A program made the translations under genes and the position numbers. A stretch of DNA of 64,000 bases, taken from the IMG/VR virus record IMGVR_UViG_3300042540_001929, positions 1 to 64,000 of that record, one strand, 5' to 3'. Below the pieces are notes generated by a model. It did not search any database. It was not told the DNA's origin and saw only the letters and a program-made list of their open reading frames with translations. Positions within the stretch are counted from its first letter, which is position 1, and every line of letters begins with the position of its first letter. Positions 18,786-27,139 of the stretch are shown here, piece after piece. Source of the DNA: a virus.

Positions 18786-18803
18786 AAAAAAGAAAAACAA
18801 TTA

Positions 18804-19358
18804 ATGGCCGGTTTACCACACTACCAAAATTCATTGTATTCGATCAACAAATACGAGCCAGTTTATCTCAACCAATTTGAGGTAACTGTGATTCCCCCAG
18901 CAGCTGTTCTGGGTGGTCAAATTTTGTTACAACAGGTCGTAAACGTCAACGGCATGGACGTTGATAAAAATCCATCTTTTGTGTTTCAGAAATACAAGTT
19001 TTCCAAAAGAAACTATGCGGGTGGTAAGCCAGATAAAACAAGTTTGGATTTGAGCGTGAAATTTACTGTGAATTTAAATGACGACAATTCTATGTACACG
19101 TTTAAAACTCTTAGACAATGGACTGATTTAATTTACAATCCATTGACTGGAGCTATGGGAATTAAAACGGATTATACTGGCACGATCATTATTTCTATTT
19201 TCAATAAAAACGGAGACGTTTTCAGGAGAATTACGTGTCGCGACTGTTTTCCTATGAAAGCTATTGACCCGATGGAGTTAGATTATATCAACGGAACTAC
19301 CCTGTATGAAATCACCATGACATGGGCGGTTGATTATTGGGATGATCTTTTCACCTAA
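18804..19358 (+). CDS. 19: Tail tube protein, gp19-like (copy 1)
   Basis: A 184-residue tube protein with the conserved features of T4-like gp19: NQFEVTV near the N-terminus, KRNYAGGKP, RQWTDLIYNPLTGAMGIKTD (about residues 106-125), FNKNGDVFRR and the C-terminal DYWDD. Subunits form hexameric rings of the inner tail tube. A paralogue follows 16 bases downstream, so one may be the main tube and the other a tube initiator or terminal ring. Confidence 0.93.
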   Translation: MAGLPHYQNSLYSINKYEPVYLNQFEVTVIPPAAVLGGQILLQQVVNVNGMDVDKNPSFVFQKYKFSKRNYAGGKPDKTSLDLSVKFTVNLNDDNSMYTFKTLRQWTDLIYNPLTGAMGIKTDYTGTIIISIFNKNGDVFRRITCRDCFPMKAIDPMELDYINGTTLYEITMTWAVDYWDDLFT

Positions 19359-19374
19359 AAATTAAAAAAACTAG

Positions 19375-19956
19375 ATGGCAGGTTTACCTCATTTTAATAA
19401 TTCTCTAGCAGCTCGAAATAATTTCGAGCCTGTTTTCCTTAATCAATTCGAAGTTCTGGTTACCCCTCCTGCAGGAGTGACTCTGGGTAATGTCAGGTTC
19501 AATGGAGAATCTATTATGACACAACAGGTCAAAAGCGTAACTGGATCTCTGGCAGTTGACATCCAACCTGCAGCTCCAGTAACTCAGTATTATAAATTTG
19601 CAGAAAGAAGATATGCAGGCGGCGAACCTTCCACTTCAGACGTTCAATTTTCAATTGCTTTCGAGGTGAATTTGAACGAAAACAATTCCATGACCATATT
19701 TAAAATTATGAGACAATGGTCAGATTTGATTTACAATCCTTTAACCGGTGCCATGGGATTAAAGAGAGACTATACTGGTCAAATTGTTGTTTCAATTTTC
19801 AACAAACAAGGAGATGTATTCAGAAGATTAACTTTGAACAATTGTTTTTTGGTTGAACCACTAACAACTATGGCATTGAGTTATGATTCAGGGGATGCCC
19901 TTTACATACTTGATACCACGTGGAAATCTGATTACTGGCAGGATCAATTCCTATAA
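19375..19956 (+). CDS. Tail tube protein, gp19-like (copy 2)
   Basis: A 193-residue paralogue of the preceding gene, sharing AGLPHxxNSL at the N-terminus, NQFEV, RRYAGGEP, RQWSDLIYNPLTGAMGLK, FNKQGDVFRRL and the final DYWQD. It has extra residues in the N-terminal loop (VTLGNVRFNGESIMTQQ). Both copies look intact. In T4 a separate protein (gp54) starts the tube; this copy could play such a role, or the tube may contain two subunit types. No promoter element lies in the 16-base gap, so it is probably on the same message. Confidence 0.9.
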   Translation: MAGLPHFNNSLAARNNFEPVFLNQFEVLVTPPAGVTLGNVRFNGESIMTQQVKSVTGSLAVDIQPAAPVTQYYKFAERRYAGGEPSTSDVQFSIAFEVNLNENNSMTIFKIMRQWSDLIYNPLTGAMGLKRDYTGQIVVSIFNKQGDVFRRLTLNNCFLVEPLTTMALSYDSGDALYILDTTWKSDYWQDQFL

Positions 19957-19979
19957 TTTTTACTTTTTTTTCTGTCATA

Positions 19980-19987
19980 CATATATA
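19980..19987 (+). promoter_or_regulatory. Putative late promoter element, CATATATA variant
   Basis: CATATATAAGG, 35 bases before the ATG at 20023. A small hairpin (CACAT-TTAT-ATGTG) follows in the leader. Confidence 0.3.
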
Positions 19988-20022
19988 AGGAACACATTTA
20001 TATGTGACCTAATTTAATTTAT

Positions 20023-21117
20023 ATGGACCCAAAAAATTTATCACCCGAAAAAATTTTACAAGAAAAAGAAAAACTTGGTGGGATTTCTTTTGATGATGAC
20101 ATATCCGTACTAAACCCAATAAATCCTTTAGAGGTGAGGGCTGAGAAAGAAGCCAATGCTTTATTCCAACAGGCACAAGAAAAAACACCGGTTTTATCAG
20201 AGACAAGACTGGCTCAACAAATTAAATCCGAGCCTGCCCCTACAACAAGCTTTGAAAATTCTCAACCAAAAGATTTTGGCCCCTCTGACTTGGGGTGGAA
20301 AAATTTACCGCCTTCACTTCTTCCTTCCGGTGGCTTGTTTTACCCTGATGGTGTTCAAATTGCTATACGACCCGCAGAGGTAAAAGAAATTAGACACTTT
20401 TCCACCATCGACGAAACAGATATGTTGGACATAGATGCCAAATTAAATTTGATTTTAGAAAGATGTTGTGTGATAAAGTTTCCACAGCATGGAGTTGTAT
20501 CCTACAAAGAAATCAAACAGGAGGATCGGTTTTTTATTATCATGACCATAAGGGATTTGACATTCGTCAGAGGTGAAAATATGATTATTCTCAAACCTAA
20601 AACTACATGCCAAACTGGGGATTGTCCATTCCAAAATGGTATTGAGTTAAGAACTGGGGTTTTGTCCAAATACGTCATTGATGAGAAATTAATGTCCTAC
20701 TATTCTAAATCCGAGCGAAAATTCGTTTTAAATATCACAAAGTTATCTCGAACTGTAAAATTGACGGTTCCATCTATTGGAGTAATCGATGCAATTTCTA
20801 CTTATGTTCGAAATAGAATTAGGCAAGGAAAGGATGTTGATGAAAGTTTTATTAAAATAGCTCCGCATCTATACGAAGATTGGAGGAGTTTGAATGAAAA
20901 TAAATTGGCTGAGCTTGAAGAAACGTCAAACAACTGGTCCAAGGAGGAATTTTCTATTTTATTTCAGGTAACAGACTTGTTGAAGATAGGAACAAAATTG
21001 GAGGTTAATTTACCTTGTTCTAAATGCGGTGCTCAGGAGGTCACCGCACCAATTTCCTTTCCCGACGGGATCAGATCTCTTTTCCTTATTTCAGATATCT
21101 TTGGAGAACTACTTTGA
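20023..21117 (+). CDS. Baseplate hub assembly/tail chaperone protein, gp26/gp51-type (T4_baseplate-like)
   Basis: A 364-residue protein. After a disordered N-terminal 90 residues the domain begins LPPSLLPSGGLFYPDGVQIAIRP, the typical start of T4 gp26/gp51-type baseplate proteins (LPSxGxxYP), followed by IRHFSTIDETDMLD. Two Cys pairs (CQTGDC about residue 204 and CSKCG about residue 330) may bind zinc. It ends IFGELL at CTT TGA; a +1 shift at that site would add 57 residues (see 21116-21289). It lies directly before a tape-measure-like gene, the usual place of frameshifted tail assembly chaperones. Confidence 0.72.
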   Translation: MDPKNLSPEKILQEKEKLGGISFDDDISVLNPINPLEVRAEKEANALFQQAQEKTPVLSETRLAQQIKSEPAPTTSFENSQPKDFGPSDLGWKNLPPSLLPSGGLFYPDGVQIAIRPAEVKEIRHFSTIDETDMLDIDAKLNLILERCCVIKFPQHGVVSYKEIKQEDRFFIIMTIRDLTFVRGENMIILKPKTTCQTGDCPFQNGIELRTGVLSKYVIDEKLMSYYSKSERKFVLNITKLSRTVKLTVPSIGVIDAISTYVRNRIRQGKDVDESFIKIAPHLYEDWRSLNENKLAELEETSNNWSKEEFSILFQVTDLLKIGTKLEVNLPCSKCGAQEVTAPISFPDGIRSLFLISDIFGELL

Positions 21118-21289
21118 TTTGAAATTCCGTCTTTGGAACGAACACAAATTAGATCCTGAGTGGATAGAAAAAATTCCATATTACGAGTACCAAATTTGGC
21201 TAGATAAGCTCAACAAGGTGGTAGAAAAACAAAATAAAGAAAATCAGGAAGAGTCAGGCCAATCAGAAGTCTTTAATTTCTCGAAATAA
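21116..21289 (+). CDS. C-terminal extension of the hub-assembly protein, probably reached by +1 frameshift
   Basis: Reading frame +1 to the upstream gene, open with no good own start (only GTG at 21029 inside the upstream gene or TTG at 21119 directly after its stop). The upstream gene ends CTA CTT TGA T; slippage of the CUU codon by +1 gives Leu-Asp and continues DLKFRLWNEHKLDPEWIEKI for 57 residues. CUU UGA is the site used in bacterial prfB. The segment (IPYYEYQIWLDKLNKVVEKQ) resembles the helical C-terminal parts of frameshifted tail chaperones. An independent TTG-started protein or an assembly error are alternatives. Confidence 0.55.
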   Translation, partial: DLKFRLWNEHKLDPEWIEKIPYYEYQIWLDKLNKVVEKQNKENQEESGQSEVFNFSK

Positions 21290-21308
21290 TTTCTGGCCAA
21301 TTAAATTA

Positions 21309-21317
21309 GAATATATA
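21309..21317 (+). promoter_or_regulatory. Putative late promoter element, GAATATATA variant
   Basis: GAATATATA only four bases before the ATG at 21322; the AAGG between may act as a weak ribosome site instead. The same nine-base variant precedes the - strand gene that starts at 61267. Confidence 0.3.
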
Positions 21318-21321
21318 AAGG

Positions 21322-22800
21322 ATGTCTCAAGAATCTCAAGTACTTAAAGAACTTTCCATGTTGTCTACCAACATGGATTTACTTGTACGAGAGCTCAGAG
21401 AGCAAAACAAGAAAACTGCCGAAAATACAGAGCAACTTAAAAAGATAACAGGAGAGAAAGATAAAAAACCAACTCCAGCAGACACACCTCAAGAAACACA
21501 GTCAGTTCAAAATGAGAAATTTTTCAAAAATCTAACCCAATCTTTTGCCAAAGAGATATTAGAAAACACTAAAGGTCTAACCCAAAATCTTACAAAACAA
21601 ATTACTGGAGACCTTAGCGGAATCGCTAAAAATTCGTTCAAAACGAAAGAAACTAAAGAAAATACCACGGAAAAACCAGCTGGCCAAACTTTAGAGTCAA
21701 TTGCAAAGTCTATATTCTCAAAAATTCCAAAATTTGCAGAGGGCGGAGATGTGAAAAAAGAAGGGGTAGCGCTCGTCGGTGAAAAAGGACCGGAACTAGT
21801 TCAACTTAAGAAAAATCAAAAAGTCATTTCCAATGATGAAGGAATATTTCAAATGGAATTGGAAGGCATGAAAAAGAGCAAGGAACGTCAGGCAGCATTG
21901 GAAACCCGATCACTAAACCAAACCTCCGGAGCTTCTGAAATAGTTACAGGAACGCCAAAACTTGCAGAATCTGTAAAGAATTCATTTGGTGTCGAAGTCC
22001 CAAAATCCGCGATTGAGAAAAAAAGAAAAAGTCTTTTAGATGGAGACCCGGATTACTATGCGAAATACCCGGAAGATCTTCAGGAGGATCTCGATAATTT
22101 TATAAAAAATTATCGGAAAGAAATAACAAAAGAAGAAGTTGCAAAAAGGATTGCTTCTACTGAGGCACTCCAGGATAAAGTACAGCTTTTGTCCAAAACA
22201 GATCCGATTGAAGAACCCTCTAAGAAAGGGAAAAGAAAAAAAGAGGGAGAAAGCAAAAACGAAAAGGAAAAAAAAGAATCCTCTGTTATTTCTCCAACCA
22301 AGCCTAAACTTTTAGAATCTCTGAAGTCTAAAGGTAAAGACATTGGTTCTAAACTGAAGGAAGGAATAAGCTCAAAAGTGGATAATTTCAAACAGGGTGT
22401 CAAACAAACTTTAAGCGGAAAAGTATCACCAGATGAAATTCAAACAATGGGATCTTTATCGAATGAAATGCAAAAATTGGCTTCTGACATGAAAGCTTCA
22501 CAGGTTAAAAAAGAAACACCTGTTCTAAATAAGCCTGGGTTTAAAAAAACAACATCTACATCCGACGAACCTATATCACAAATGCAAAGCCAATCAATTC
22601 CGGCTAAGGGGGAAATTGAATATAAATCGGCTGAAAAAAAACCAATGGAAAATTCTAAGGAATCCAAAAAAGACGAAACAATAAGTTCTAAAGACATTAA
22701 AGAAATCAAAGGACTTCTTGCAGGAATTTATAAATCTTTATCTGGACCACTTCGAATTGCCAATGATATGCCATTTAGGCCCGGTTCAAATGTTATTTAA
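21322..22800 (+). CDS. Tape-measure-like tail protein
   Basis: A 492-residue Lys/Glu/Ser-rich, helical and partly disordered protein. The best clue is FAEGGDVKKEGVALVGEKGP followed by EL (about residues 137-158), which matches the GG-x-GEKGPEL motif near the end of many phage tape measure proteins. N-terminal helices (residues 1-60) look like a coiled coil. It lies directly after the hub-assembly/chaperone gene, the normal tape measure position. It is shorter than T4 gp29 (590 aa), which would mean a fairly short tail, and lacks clear membrane segments, so another tail-lumen or baseplate role is possible. Confidence 0.5.
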   Translation: MSQESQVLKELSMLSTNMDLLVRELREQNKKTAENTEQLKKITGEKDKKPTPADTPQETQSVQNEKFFKNLTQSFAKEILENTKGLTQNLTKQITGDLSGIAKNSFKTKETKENTTEKPAGQTLESIAKSIFSKIPKFAEGGDVKKEGVALVGEKGPELVQLKKNQKVISNDEGIFQMELEGMKKSKERQAALETRSLNQTSGASEIVTGTPKLAESVKNSFGVEVPKSAIEKKRKSLLDGDPDYYAKYPEDLQEDLDNFIKNYRKEITKEEVAKRIASTEALQDKVQLLSKTDPIEEPSKKGKRKKEGESKNEKEKKESSVISPTKPKLLESLKSKGKDIGSKLKEGISSKVDNFKQGVKQTLSGKVSPDEIQTMGSLSNEMQKLASDMKASQVKKETPVLNKPGFKKTTSTSDEPISQMQSQSIPAKGEIEYKSAEKKPMENSKESKKDETISSKDIKEIKGLLAGIYKSLSGPLRIANDMPFRPGSNVI

Positions 22801-22871
22801 AAAAAATTCCTTTTTAATTTTTTTCCAACATCATTAAAGGGTATATTTGAACTCTTCAAACCAGTTTCCTT

Positions 22872-23450
22872 ATGAGCACACAGAAATTTAAATTCAAAGA
22901 AGTACCTACATCCGATTTCTTCAAAGATTTGACTATATATGAAGAATTTTCATGGGTGGCAAATCCTAAATCAGAAAATGTTTTTGTTTTCAGTGAAATT
23001 GAAAATTTAAAAGACGAAACCTTTTATAAGCCAAAAGATATTAAAACTGACCCAGTCTATTTGTCTATGGCTGAAATCTGGGCACAAAATTCATATTGCA
23101 GAAGAATGAAGGTAGGAAGCCTGATTGTCAAAGATAAATCCATAATAGCCGATGGATATAATGGTTCACCTACTGGATTTCCTAATGAATGTGAAGATGA
23201 GGATTTTGTCACTTTAAACTATGTTCTACATGCCGAAGCAAATGCAATCACCAAACTTGCCAAGAGTACACAAAGTTCCGAGGGATCAACTATGTATGTA
23301 ACAGTTTCTCCTTGTTTTGAATGTTCTAAGTTGATTATTCAGTCAGGGATTAAAAGAATAGTTTTTGGCAAGGTCTATAGAAAACCAGAGCCTCTGTCTT
23401 TCTTATTAGAGGCAGGTATTGAAATTATAAAATTGGGAAAAAAAATCTAG
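22872..23450 (+). CDS. cd: dCMP deaminase
   Basis: A 192-residue zinc deaminase of the dCMP/ComE type. Zinc ligands and catalytic Glu: His120-Ala-Glu122 (HAEANAI) and Cys148/Cys151 (PCFEC). CRRMKVGSLIVKDKSIIADG and YNGSPTGFPNEC match phage and cellular dCMP deaminases. It converts dCMP to dUMP for thymidylate synthesis. An N-terminal extension of about 60 residues is not part of the usual domain. It starts a short group of non-structural genes after the tail block. Confidence 0.93.
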   Translation: MSTQKFKFKEVPTSDFFKDLTIYEEFSWVANPKSENVFVFSEIENLKDETFYKPKDIKTDPVYLSMAEIWAQNSYCRRMKVGSLIVKDKSIIADGYNGSPTGFPNECEDEDFVTLNYVLHAEANAITKLAKSTQSSEGSTMYVTVSPCFECSKLIIQSGIKRIVFGKVYRKPEPLSFLLEAGIEIIKLGKKI

Positions 23451-23461
23451 AGAATTAAAAA

Positions 23462-24079
23462 ATGGCAAAGGAGAAAAACATTCAAGTATTAGCAGAAAAT
23501 TTTATACATGGTAAAGATGACACGTCTTTTAAATTTTTATTTGAAAGGCTTAAACCCGGAGTCTTAAACCACTGTTTCACTATCCTCAACGACATGGAAT
23601 TAGCAGAGGATGCTTTTTTAAATTCCATGGCCAAGGTCTGGCAAAAAATAGACCAATATGATTCAGAAAAAGGAAATTTTTCCACCTGGTGCTACAACAT
23701 AGCTAAAAATGAATCTTTGCTTTTACAAAAAAGTAGGAAAAGACTTATAACAAAAACCACAGAAGAAATCGAATTAGATTCAACTAAAATGGATTCAGAC
23801 TCTGTGGTTTATTCGGTGGAAGAAGATCCCATTTGGAGTTTTTTAGCAGGTGGATCAGATATTGATGAAGTTTATGAGCAGGTTGTAGATGAAATTAGGG
23901 ACCTTCCTGAACTTTATCGAGACATCATGATTGACCGAGAGATCTATGGTATGAAGTACAAAGACATAGCCGACAAGTATGGAATTAAGAAGAGATCTAT
24001 TGCTACGAGAATCAGAAGGGCCAGAACAAAAATTCGAAAGAAAATTGAGACCTTGACAAAAAAAAATTCTAAGAAATGA
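23462..24079 (+). CDS. ECF-like RNA polymerase sigma factor
   Basis: A 205-residue protein with a two-domain sigma plan. Region 2: NDMELAEDAFLNSMAKVWQK, then GNFSTWCYNIAKNESL (about residues 40-85). Region 4: LPELYRDIMIDREIYGMKYK followed by DIADKYGIKKRSIATRIRRA, a helix-turn-helix that reads the -35 region (about residues 143-195). There is no anti-sigma gene beside it. It overlaps the next gene by four bases (ATGA). The phage also encodes a gp55-type sigma at 31315, so it has two. It could drive middle or late genes, or replace host sigma; undecided. Confidence 0.85.
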   Translation: MAKEKNIQVLAENFIHGKDDTSFKFLFERLKPGVLNHCFTILNDMELAEDAFLNSMAKVWQKIDQYDSEKGNFSTWCYNIAKNESLLLQKSRKRLITKTTEEIELDSTKMDSDSVVYSVEEDPIWSFLAGGSDIDEVYEQVVDEIRDLPELYRDIMIDREIYGMKYKDIADKYGIKKRSIATRIRRARTKIRKKIETLTKKNSKK

Positions 24080-24558
24080 TTGACTTTCTAGGCAGAATAA
24101 TAGTTACCCTTAGATTATGGGGTGTCCTAAAGGACTTGAAATTATATTCAGACTACCTTACAGTTATAAAAAAAGAATCACTAAGTTCTCCTCAATGGAG
24201 CAAATTAAGATTAAGAAAAGATTGGTTCGGTAGAATTTATACCGTCGTGAATCTTCCTCCTGAAGTTACACAATCTAGGGATTTTCCTGATGATGCAAGA
24301 CCAGCTTTTGTCTTTGAAGAAATCAGGCCCATCAACGAATATCTAACCCGTTTGAATTTGCACGAATTGATCGCACCTTTTCTCAAACCACTAAAAGAAA
24401 CTAGGGGTGATTCATTTTTAGTTGTTTATTATTTTGTCTATCGGGAATTAAGTTGGATTTGGTTGCTCAGATTCTGTTTAGAAATGGTAGCTCTTAGTTA
24501 TGTTGTTAGGTATTGGGAACAGATTATGCAATTCATAAATTCGTTTATATCGTGGTAA
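24076..24558 (+). CDS. Unknown protein with C-terminal membrane segments
   Basis: A 160-residue protein of unknown function. Residues 1-110 are mixed (LRKDWFGRIYTVVNLPPEVT, RPAFVFEEIRPINEYLTRLN); the C-terminal part (SFLVVYYFVYRELSWIWLLR and FCLEMVALSYVVRYWEQIMQ) is hydrophobic enough for one or two membrane helices. It overlaps the sigma gene by four bases and the nuclease gene by seven, so it belongs to that operon. It might anchor something at the membrane; no family recognised. Confidence 0.5.
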   Translation: MIDFLGRIIVTLRLWGVLKDLKLYSDYLTVIKKESLSSPQWSKLRLRKDWFGRIYTVVNLPPEVTQSRDFPDDARPAFVFEEIRPINEYLTRLNLHELIAPFLKPLKETRGDSFLVVYYFVYRELSWIWLLRFCLEMVALSYVVRYWEQIMQFINSFISW

Positions 24559-25352
24559 ATTGGGATGAAGTAATAGCTGATTACCAAAAAAAATTGGATT
24601 TTTTTAAAGATCCATATTTTATTTTCGAAGAAAATAGTCATTCTTATTCTTACCAGGGGATAACATACGATTCGGTTACAACCTTCCTTCGGAAATTTAA
24701 AATTCCTTTTGATCGAAATTATTGGATCAAAAGAAAAGCTGCAGAGGCGGGAGTAGACCCTTCTGTGATAGAAAACGATTGGACCCAGAAAGCTGTTACC
24801 GCTGCTTCATTAGGGACACGTGTTCATAAATGGATAGAGGACTTTTGGTCTGGAGAAAATCCAGAGATGCCAGAGAAAGAGGAAGACATCCAAAGGGTAA
24901 ATTCTTTCTTGAATTTATACGAATCCCGTTTGAAAAAATTAAAGCCACTAAAATCAGAGTTAAAGATTTTTTCTAAAAAATGGAAATTAGCTGGAACTAT
25001 TGACCAACCATTTTTGATGTGGGACGAAAAACAAAGTAAAATCCTTTTTCTTGTTGGTGACTGGAAAACCAATAAAGATTTTAAAGACGACGGCCATCCT
25101 AAAGGCAGATATAAGAAATTACTTCATCCTTTTGCCGATCTCTATGAAAACTCGCACAACGAATATTCAATTCAAATCAGTTTATATCGTTTGATTTTAG
25201 AGGAAGAACTGGGAATAGATACACATGGTGGTTTTTTGGTTCACCTAGGACCAGAAGGAACATCCAAAATTTACCCAGTAAAAGACCTAAGAGAAAGACT
25301 AAAAATTTATCTACAACAAAATCGCGAAGATTTTGATGTTTTTAAAGTCTAA
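24552..25352 (+). CDS. PD-(D/E)XK exonuclease, RecB/Cas4-like
   Basis: About 266 residues from the GTG at 24552 (a TTG at 24513 is a longer alternative inside the previous gene). The nuclease core shows the expected pattern: GTRVHKWIEDFWSGE (helix with His, about 97-111 from the longer start), KLAGTIDQPFLMW (acidic residue), FLVGDWKTNKDF (D-x-K catalytic pair), and EYSIQISLYRLILEEELG (QxxxY motif). Such single-domain nucleases in phages process recombination or replication ends. Adjacent genes are the sigma factor and a membrane protein. Confidence 0.8.
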   Translation: MVNWDEVIADYQKKLDFFKDPYFIFEENSHSYSYQGITYDSVTTFLRKFKIPFDRNYWIKRKAAEAGVDPSVIENDWTQKAVTAASLGTRVHKWIEDFWSGENPEMPEKEEDIQRVNSFLNLYESRLKKLKPLKSELKIFSKKWKLAGTIDQPFLMWDEKQSKILFLVGDWKTNKDFKDDGHPKGRYKKLLHPFADLYENSHNEYSIQISLYRLILEEELGIDTHGGFLVHLGPEGTSKIYPVKDLRERLKIYLQQNREDFDVFKV

Positions 25353-25399
25353 ATTTTTGAAACAAAAATTTTATTCTCTGTAAAAATATTAAAAAAATC

Positions 25400-25924
25400 A
25401 TGGCAAAAACAACAACGGGAAAAAAAACCTCTTCTAAATCACCTCTTATTATCGAAGAAGTAAAAGGGGATGAAATAGATCAAATTGTAGATCATCTGGA
25501 TCAAGACAGAATCCAAGCGTGTGAAAAAAGACTACAAGAAGCTAAAGAAAGCTTGGGTCAAAAAGTATATGCAGTCAAATTCGAAAAGAAAGAAGACGTT
25601 GAAAACTTCTTCAATTTCGTAGAAAACGAAGCTGAATGGAGAGAAAAAGAAGCTTTGGGAGTTATTGAAATCTGTAGAATTATTGATACAATCAAAAAAG
25701 ATGGTATCAAACAAAATACCATTTTTATGCAGGCTCTTCCCCTGGAAGCTAGTCATTATTTTCTTTCTAAGACATCAGGTAAAGGATTGAAGGAAGCTAA
25801 AAAATTTATTTCTATCTTGAAGCCTTTTGGCTTAGCATTAGAAATGGCAAAACAAGACTCGGCTAAAATTGGGGAGCTAGAAAAAGAATTGGCAGCAGCC
25901 CAACAAGGTTTGGAGCTTGCCTAA
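25400..25924 (+). CDS. Unknown helical protein
   Basis: A 174-residue, highly charged, mainly helical protein (KKEDVENFFNFVENEAEWRE; EAKKFISILKPFGLALEMAK; ELEKELAAAQQGLELA at the end). The N-terminus is Lys/Thr/Ser-rich and probably disordered. No family recognised. It is the last gene before a strong terminator at 25948, so it closes the operon that starts near 22872. Confidence 0.55.
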   Translation: MAKTTTGKKTSSKSPLIIEEVKGDEIDQIVDHLDQDRIQACEKRLQEAKESLGQKVYAVKFEKKEDVENFFNFVENEAEWREKEALGVIEICRIIDTIKKDGIKQNTIFMQALPLEASHYFLSKTSGKGLKEAKKFISILKPFGLALEMAKQDSAKIGELEKELAAAQQGLELA

Positions 25925-25947
25925 CATTTTCTAAGTTAAACACACTA

Positions 25948-25979
25948 AAAGATTTTGGGAAACCAAAATCTTTTTTTTT
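25948..25979 (+). terminator. Rho-independent terminator
   Basis: An 11-bp perfect stem (AAAGATTTTGG / CCAAAATCTTT) with a GAAA loop, followed by a T run to 25979. It separates the sigma/nuclease operon from the next late unit, whose promoter element is at 26053. Confidence 0.9.
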
Positions 25980-26052
25980 GTCATAATTTTTAGAAATTTG
26001 TCTTTATCACATCTCCGTTTCGAAATCGTACGAAGAACAAATTATGGTTGGA

Positions 26053-26060
26053 GATATATA
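26053..26060 (+). promoter_or_regulatory. Putative late promoter element GATATATA
   Basis: GATATATA 19 bases before the ATG at 26080 and 74 bases after the terminator. Being directly downstream of a terminator, this copy is a strong candidate for a true promoter. Confidence 0.55.
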
Positions 26061-26079
26061 CTAAAATAAACTTAATCTC

Positions 26080-26358
26080 ATGTTACAAAAAATCAAAACA
26101 AATTTCGAAGTTATTCTTCTGTGTTTATTTCTAGGACTTTTTATGAAACAGTGTGGAATGGGCAGAGATCTAGAAAGAATAAAAAAGGAAAATTCCAAAA
26201 TTTCGGTGAAGATGGATTCTCTTGTCACTAAAAAAGACCTGATTATAGAGGGTTTAAAAGCAGAAAAAAGAATGATCCAATCGACAGATAGAAAAATGAT
26301 TGATGTCACACGACAGTCTGTTCTTGATCAAGAAATTGAAAATTTAGAATCCAAATGA
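26080..26358 (+). CDS. Small membrane-anchored coiled-coil protein
   Basis: A 92-residue protein with one N-terminal membrane helix (FEVILLCLFLGLFMKQCG, about residues 9-26) and a charged helix after it (RDLERIKKENSKISVKMDSL). The plan is that of an inner-membrane spanin or a small membrane anchor; the Cys after the hydrophobic stretch does not form a clean lipobox. It overlaps the next membrane gene by four bases. Lysis role is possible but not shown. Confidence 0.5.
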   Translation: MLQKIKTNFEVILLCLFLGLFMKQCGMGRDLERIKKENSKISVKMDSLVTKKDLIIEGLKAEKRMIQSTDRKMIDVTRQSVLDQEIENLESK

Positions 26359-27137
26359 ACAAGAATTTACATTGGTTTATAATTTCCACATTTGTCTCTT
26401 TGTATTTGGTAGTTAGTATCATTTCTACTATTCACGTAATTGATTTTTTTAAACTTTCAAATCCAGATTGGCTAGCCATTTTCCTCGCCATTTCGTTTGA
26501 GATAGGAGCAGCTGCTTCTTTGGCGTCTTTGATAGTTCTGAAAAAAATGAACAAGACTTTGGTGTGGCTTTTATTTTTTGTTTTAACTGCTATGCAAGGC
26601 ATGGGAAATACATATTATGCCTTCATTAATCTTGAAAATTTCGAAGCTTGGAGCCAACTTTTTGGACTGGAAGAAGAAGAACTAATTTATCAAAAAAGAA
26701 TACTTAGTATTATTTCTGGAGCAATTCTTCCTTTGGTATCATTAGGATTTATTAAATCTCTTGTGGATTATATTAAACCAGAAGAATCTGTGAAATCTGA
26801 AGAAATTAAACCAGAGATAGCAAAAGAAGAAAACAACGAACGTCCTGAAGATCAAATGAATGTTGAACCAGAAGAAAATAAAAAAACTACCGAGGACACA
26901 ATTATTGACGGGGGTTTGCCAACTCCGGAAGTGCAGCCACAACAAGATCCTGAAGTTTTCCTGACATCTACTGAATTAATTTCAAATCAAGAAATTCCGG
27001 AGAATGTCGTTGAAGAATTTAAAGAATCGAGCGTAGAATTGGGAAAAGTTGAAACTGTCGAAATGCTAAATTCTAATGCAAACAAACAAAGAATCATAGA
27101 CCGACCTTCACCACAGGTTGATCCAACTAGATTATAA
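26355..27137 (+). CDS. Multi-pass membrane protein of unknown function
   Basis: A 260-residue protein. Residues 1-140 contain about four membrane helices (FIISTFVSLYLVVSIISTIH, WLAIFLAISFEIGAAASLAS, TLVWLLFFVLTAMQGMG, IISGAILPLVSLGFIKSL). Residues 145-260 form an acidic, Pro-rich cytoplasmic tail (KPEESVKSEEIKPEIAKEEN). The plan resembles small phage membrane proteins of unknown role. It is translationally coupled to the small membrane protein upstream. A holin or membrane-remodelling role is a guess. Confidence 0.5.
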   Translation: MNKNLHWFIISTFVSLYLVVSIISTIHVIDFFKLSNPDWLAIFLAISFEIGAAASLASLIVLKKMNKTLVWLLFFVLTAMQGMGNTYYAFINLENFEAWSQLFGLEEEELIYQKRILSIISGAILPLVSLGFIKSLVDYIKPEESVKSEEIKPEIAKEENNERPEDQMNVEPEENKKTTEDTIIDGGLPTPEVQPQQDPEVFLTSTELISNQEIPENVVEEFKESSVELGKVETVEMLNSNANKQRIIDRPSPQVDPTRL

Positions 27138-27139
27138 AA

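Noticed and set aside
22800-22828. A-rich/T-rich hairpin after the tape-measure-like gene
   Set aside because: The stem has only A-T pairs, expected by chance in such AT-rich DNA; too weak to call a terminator.
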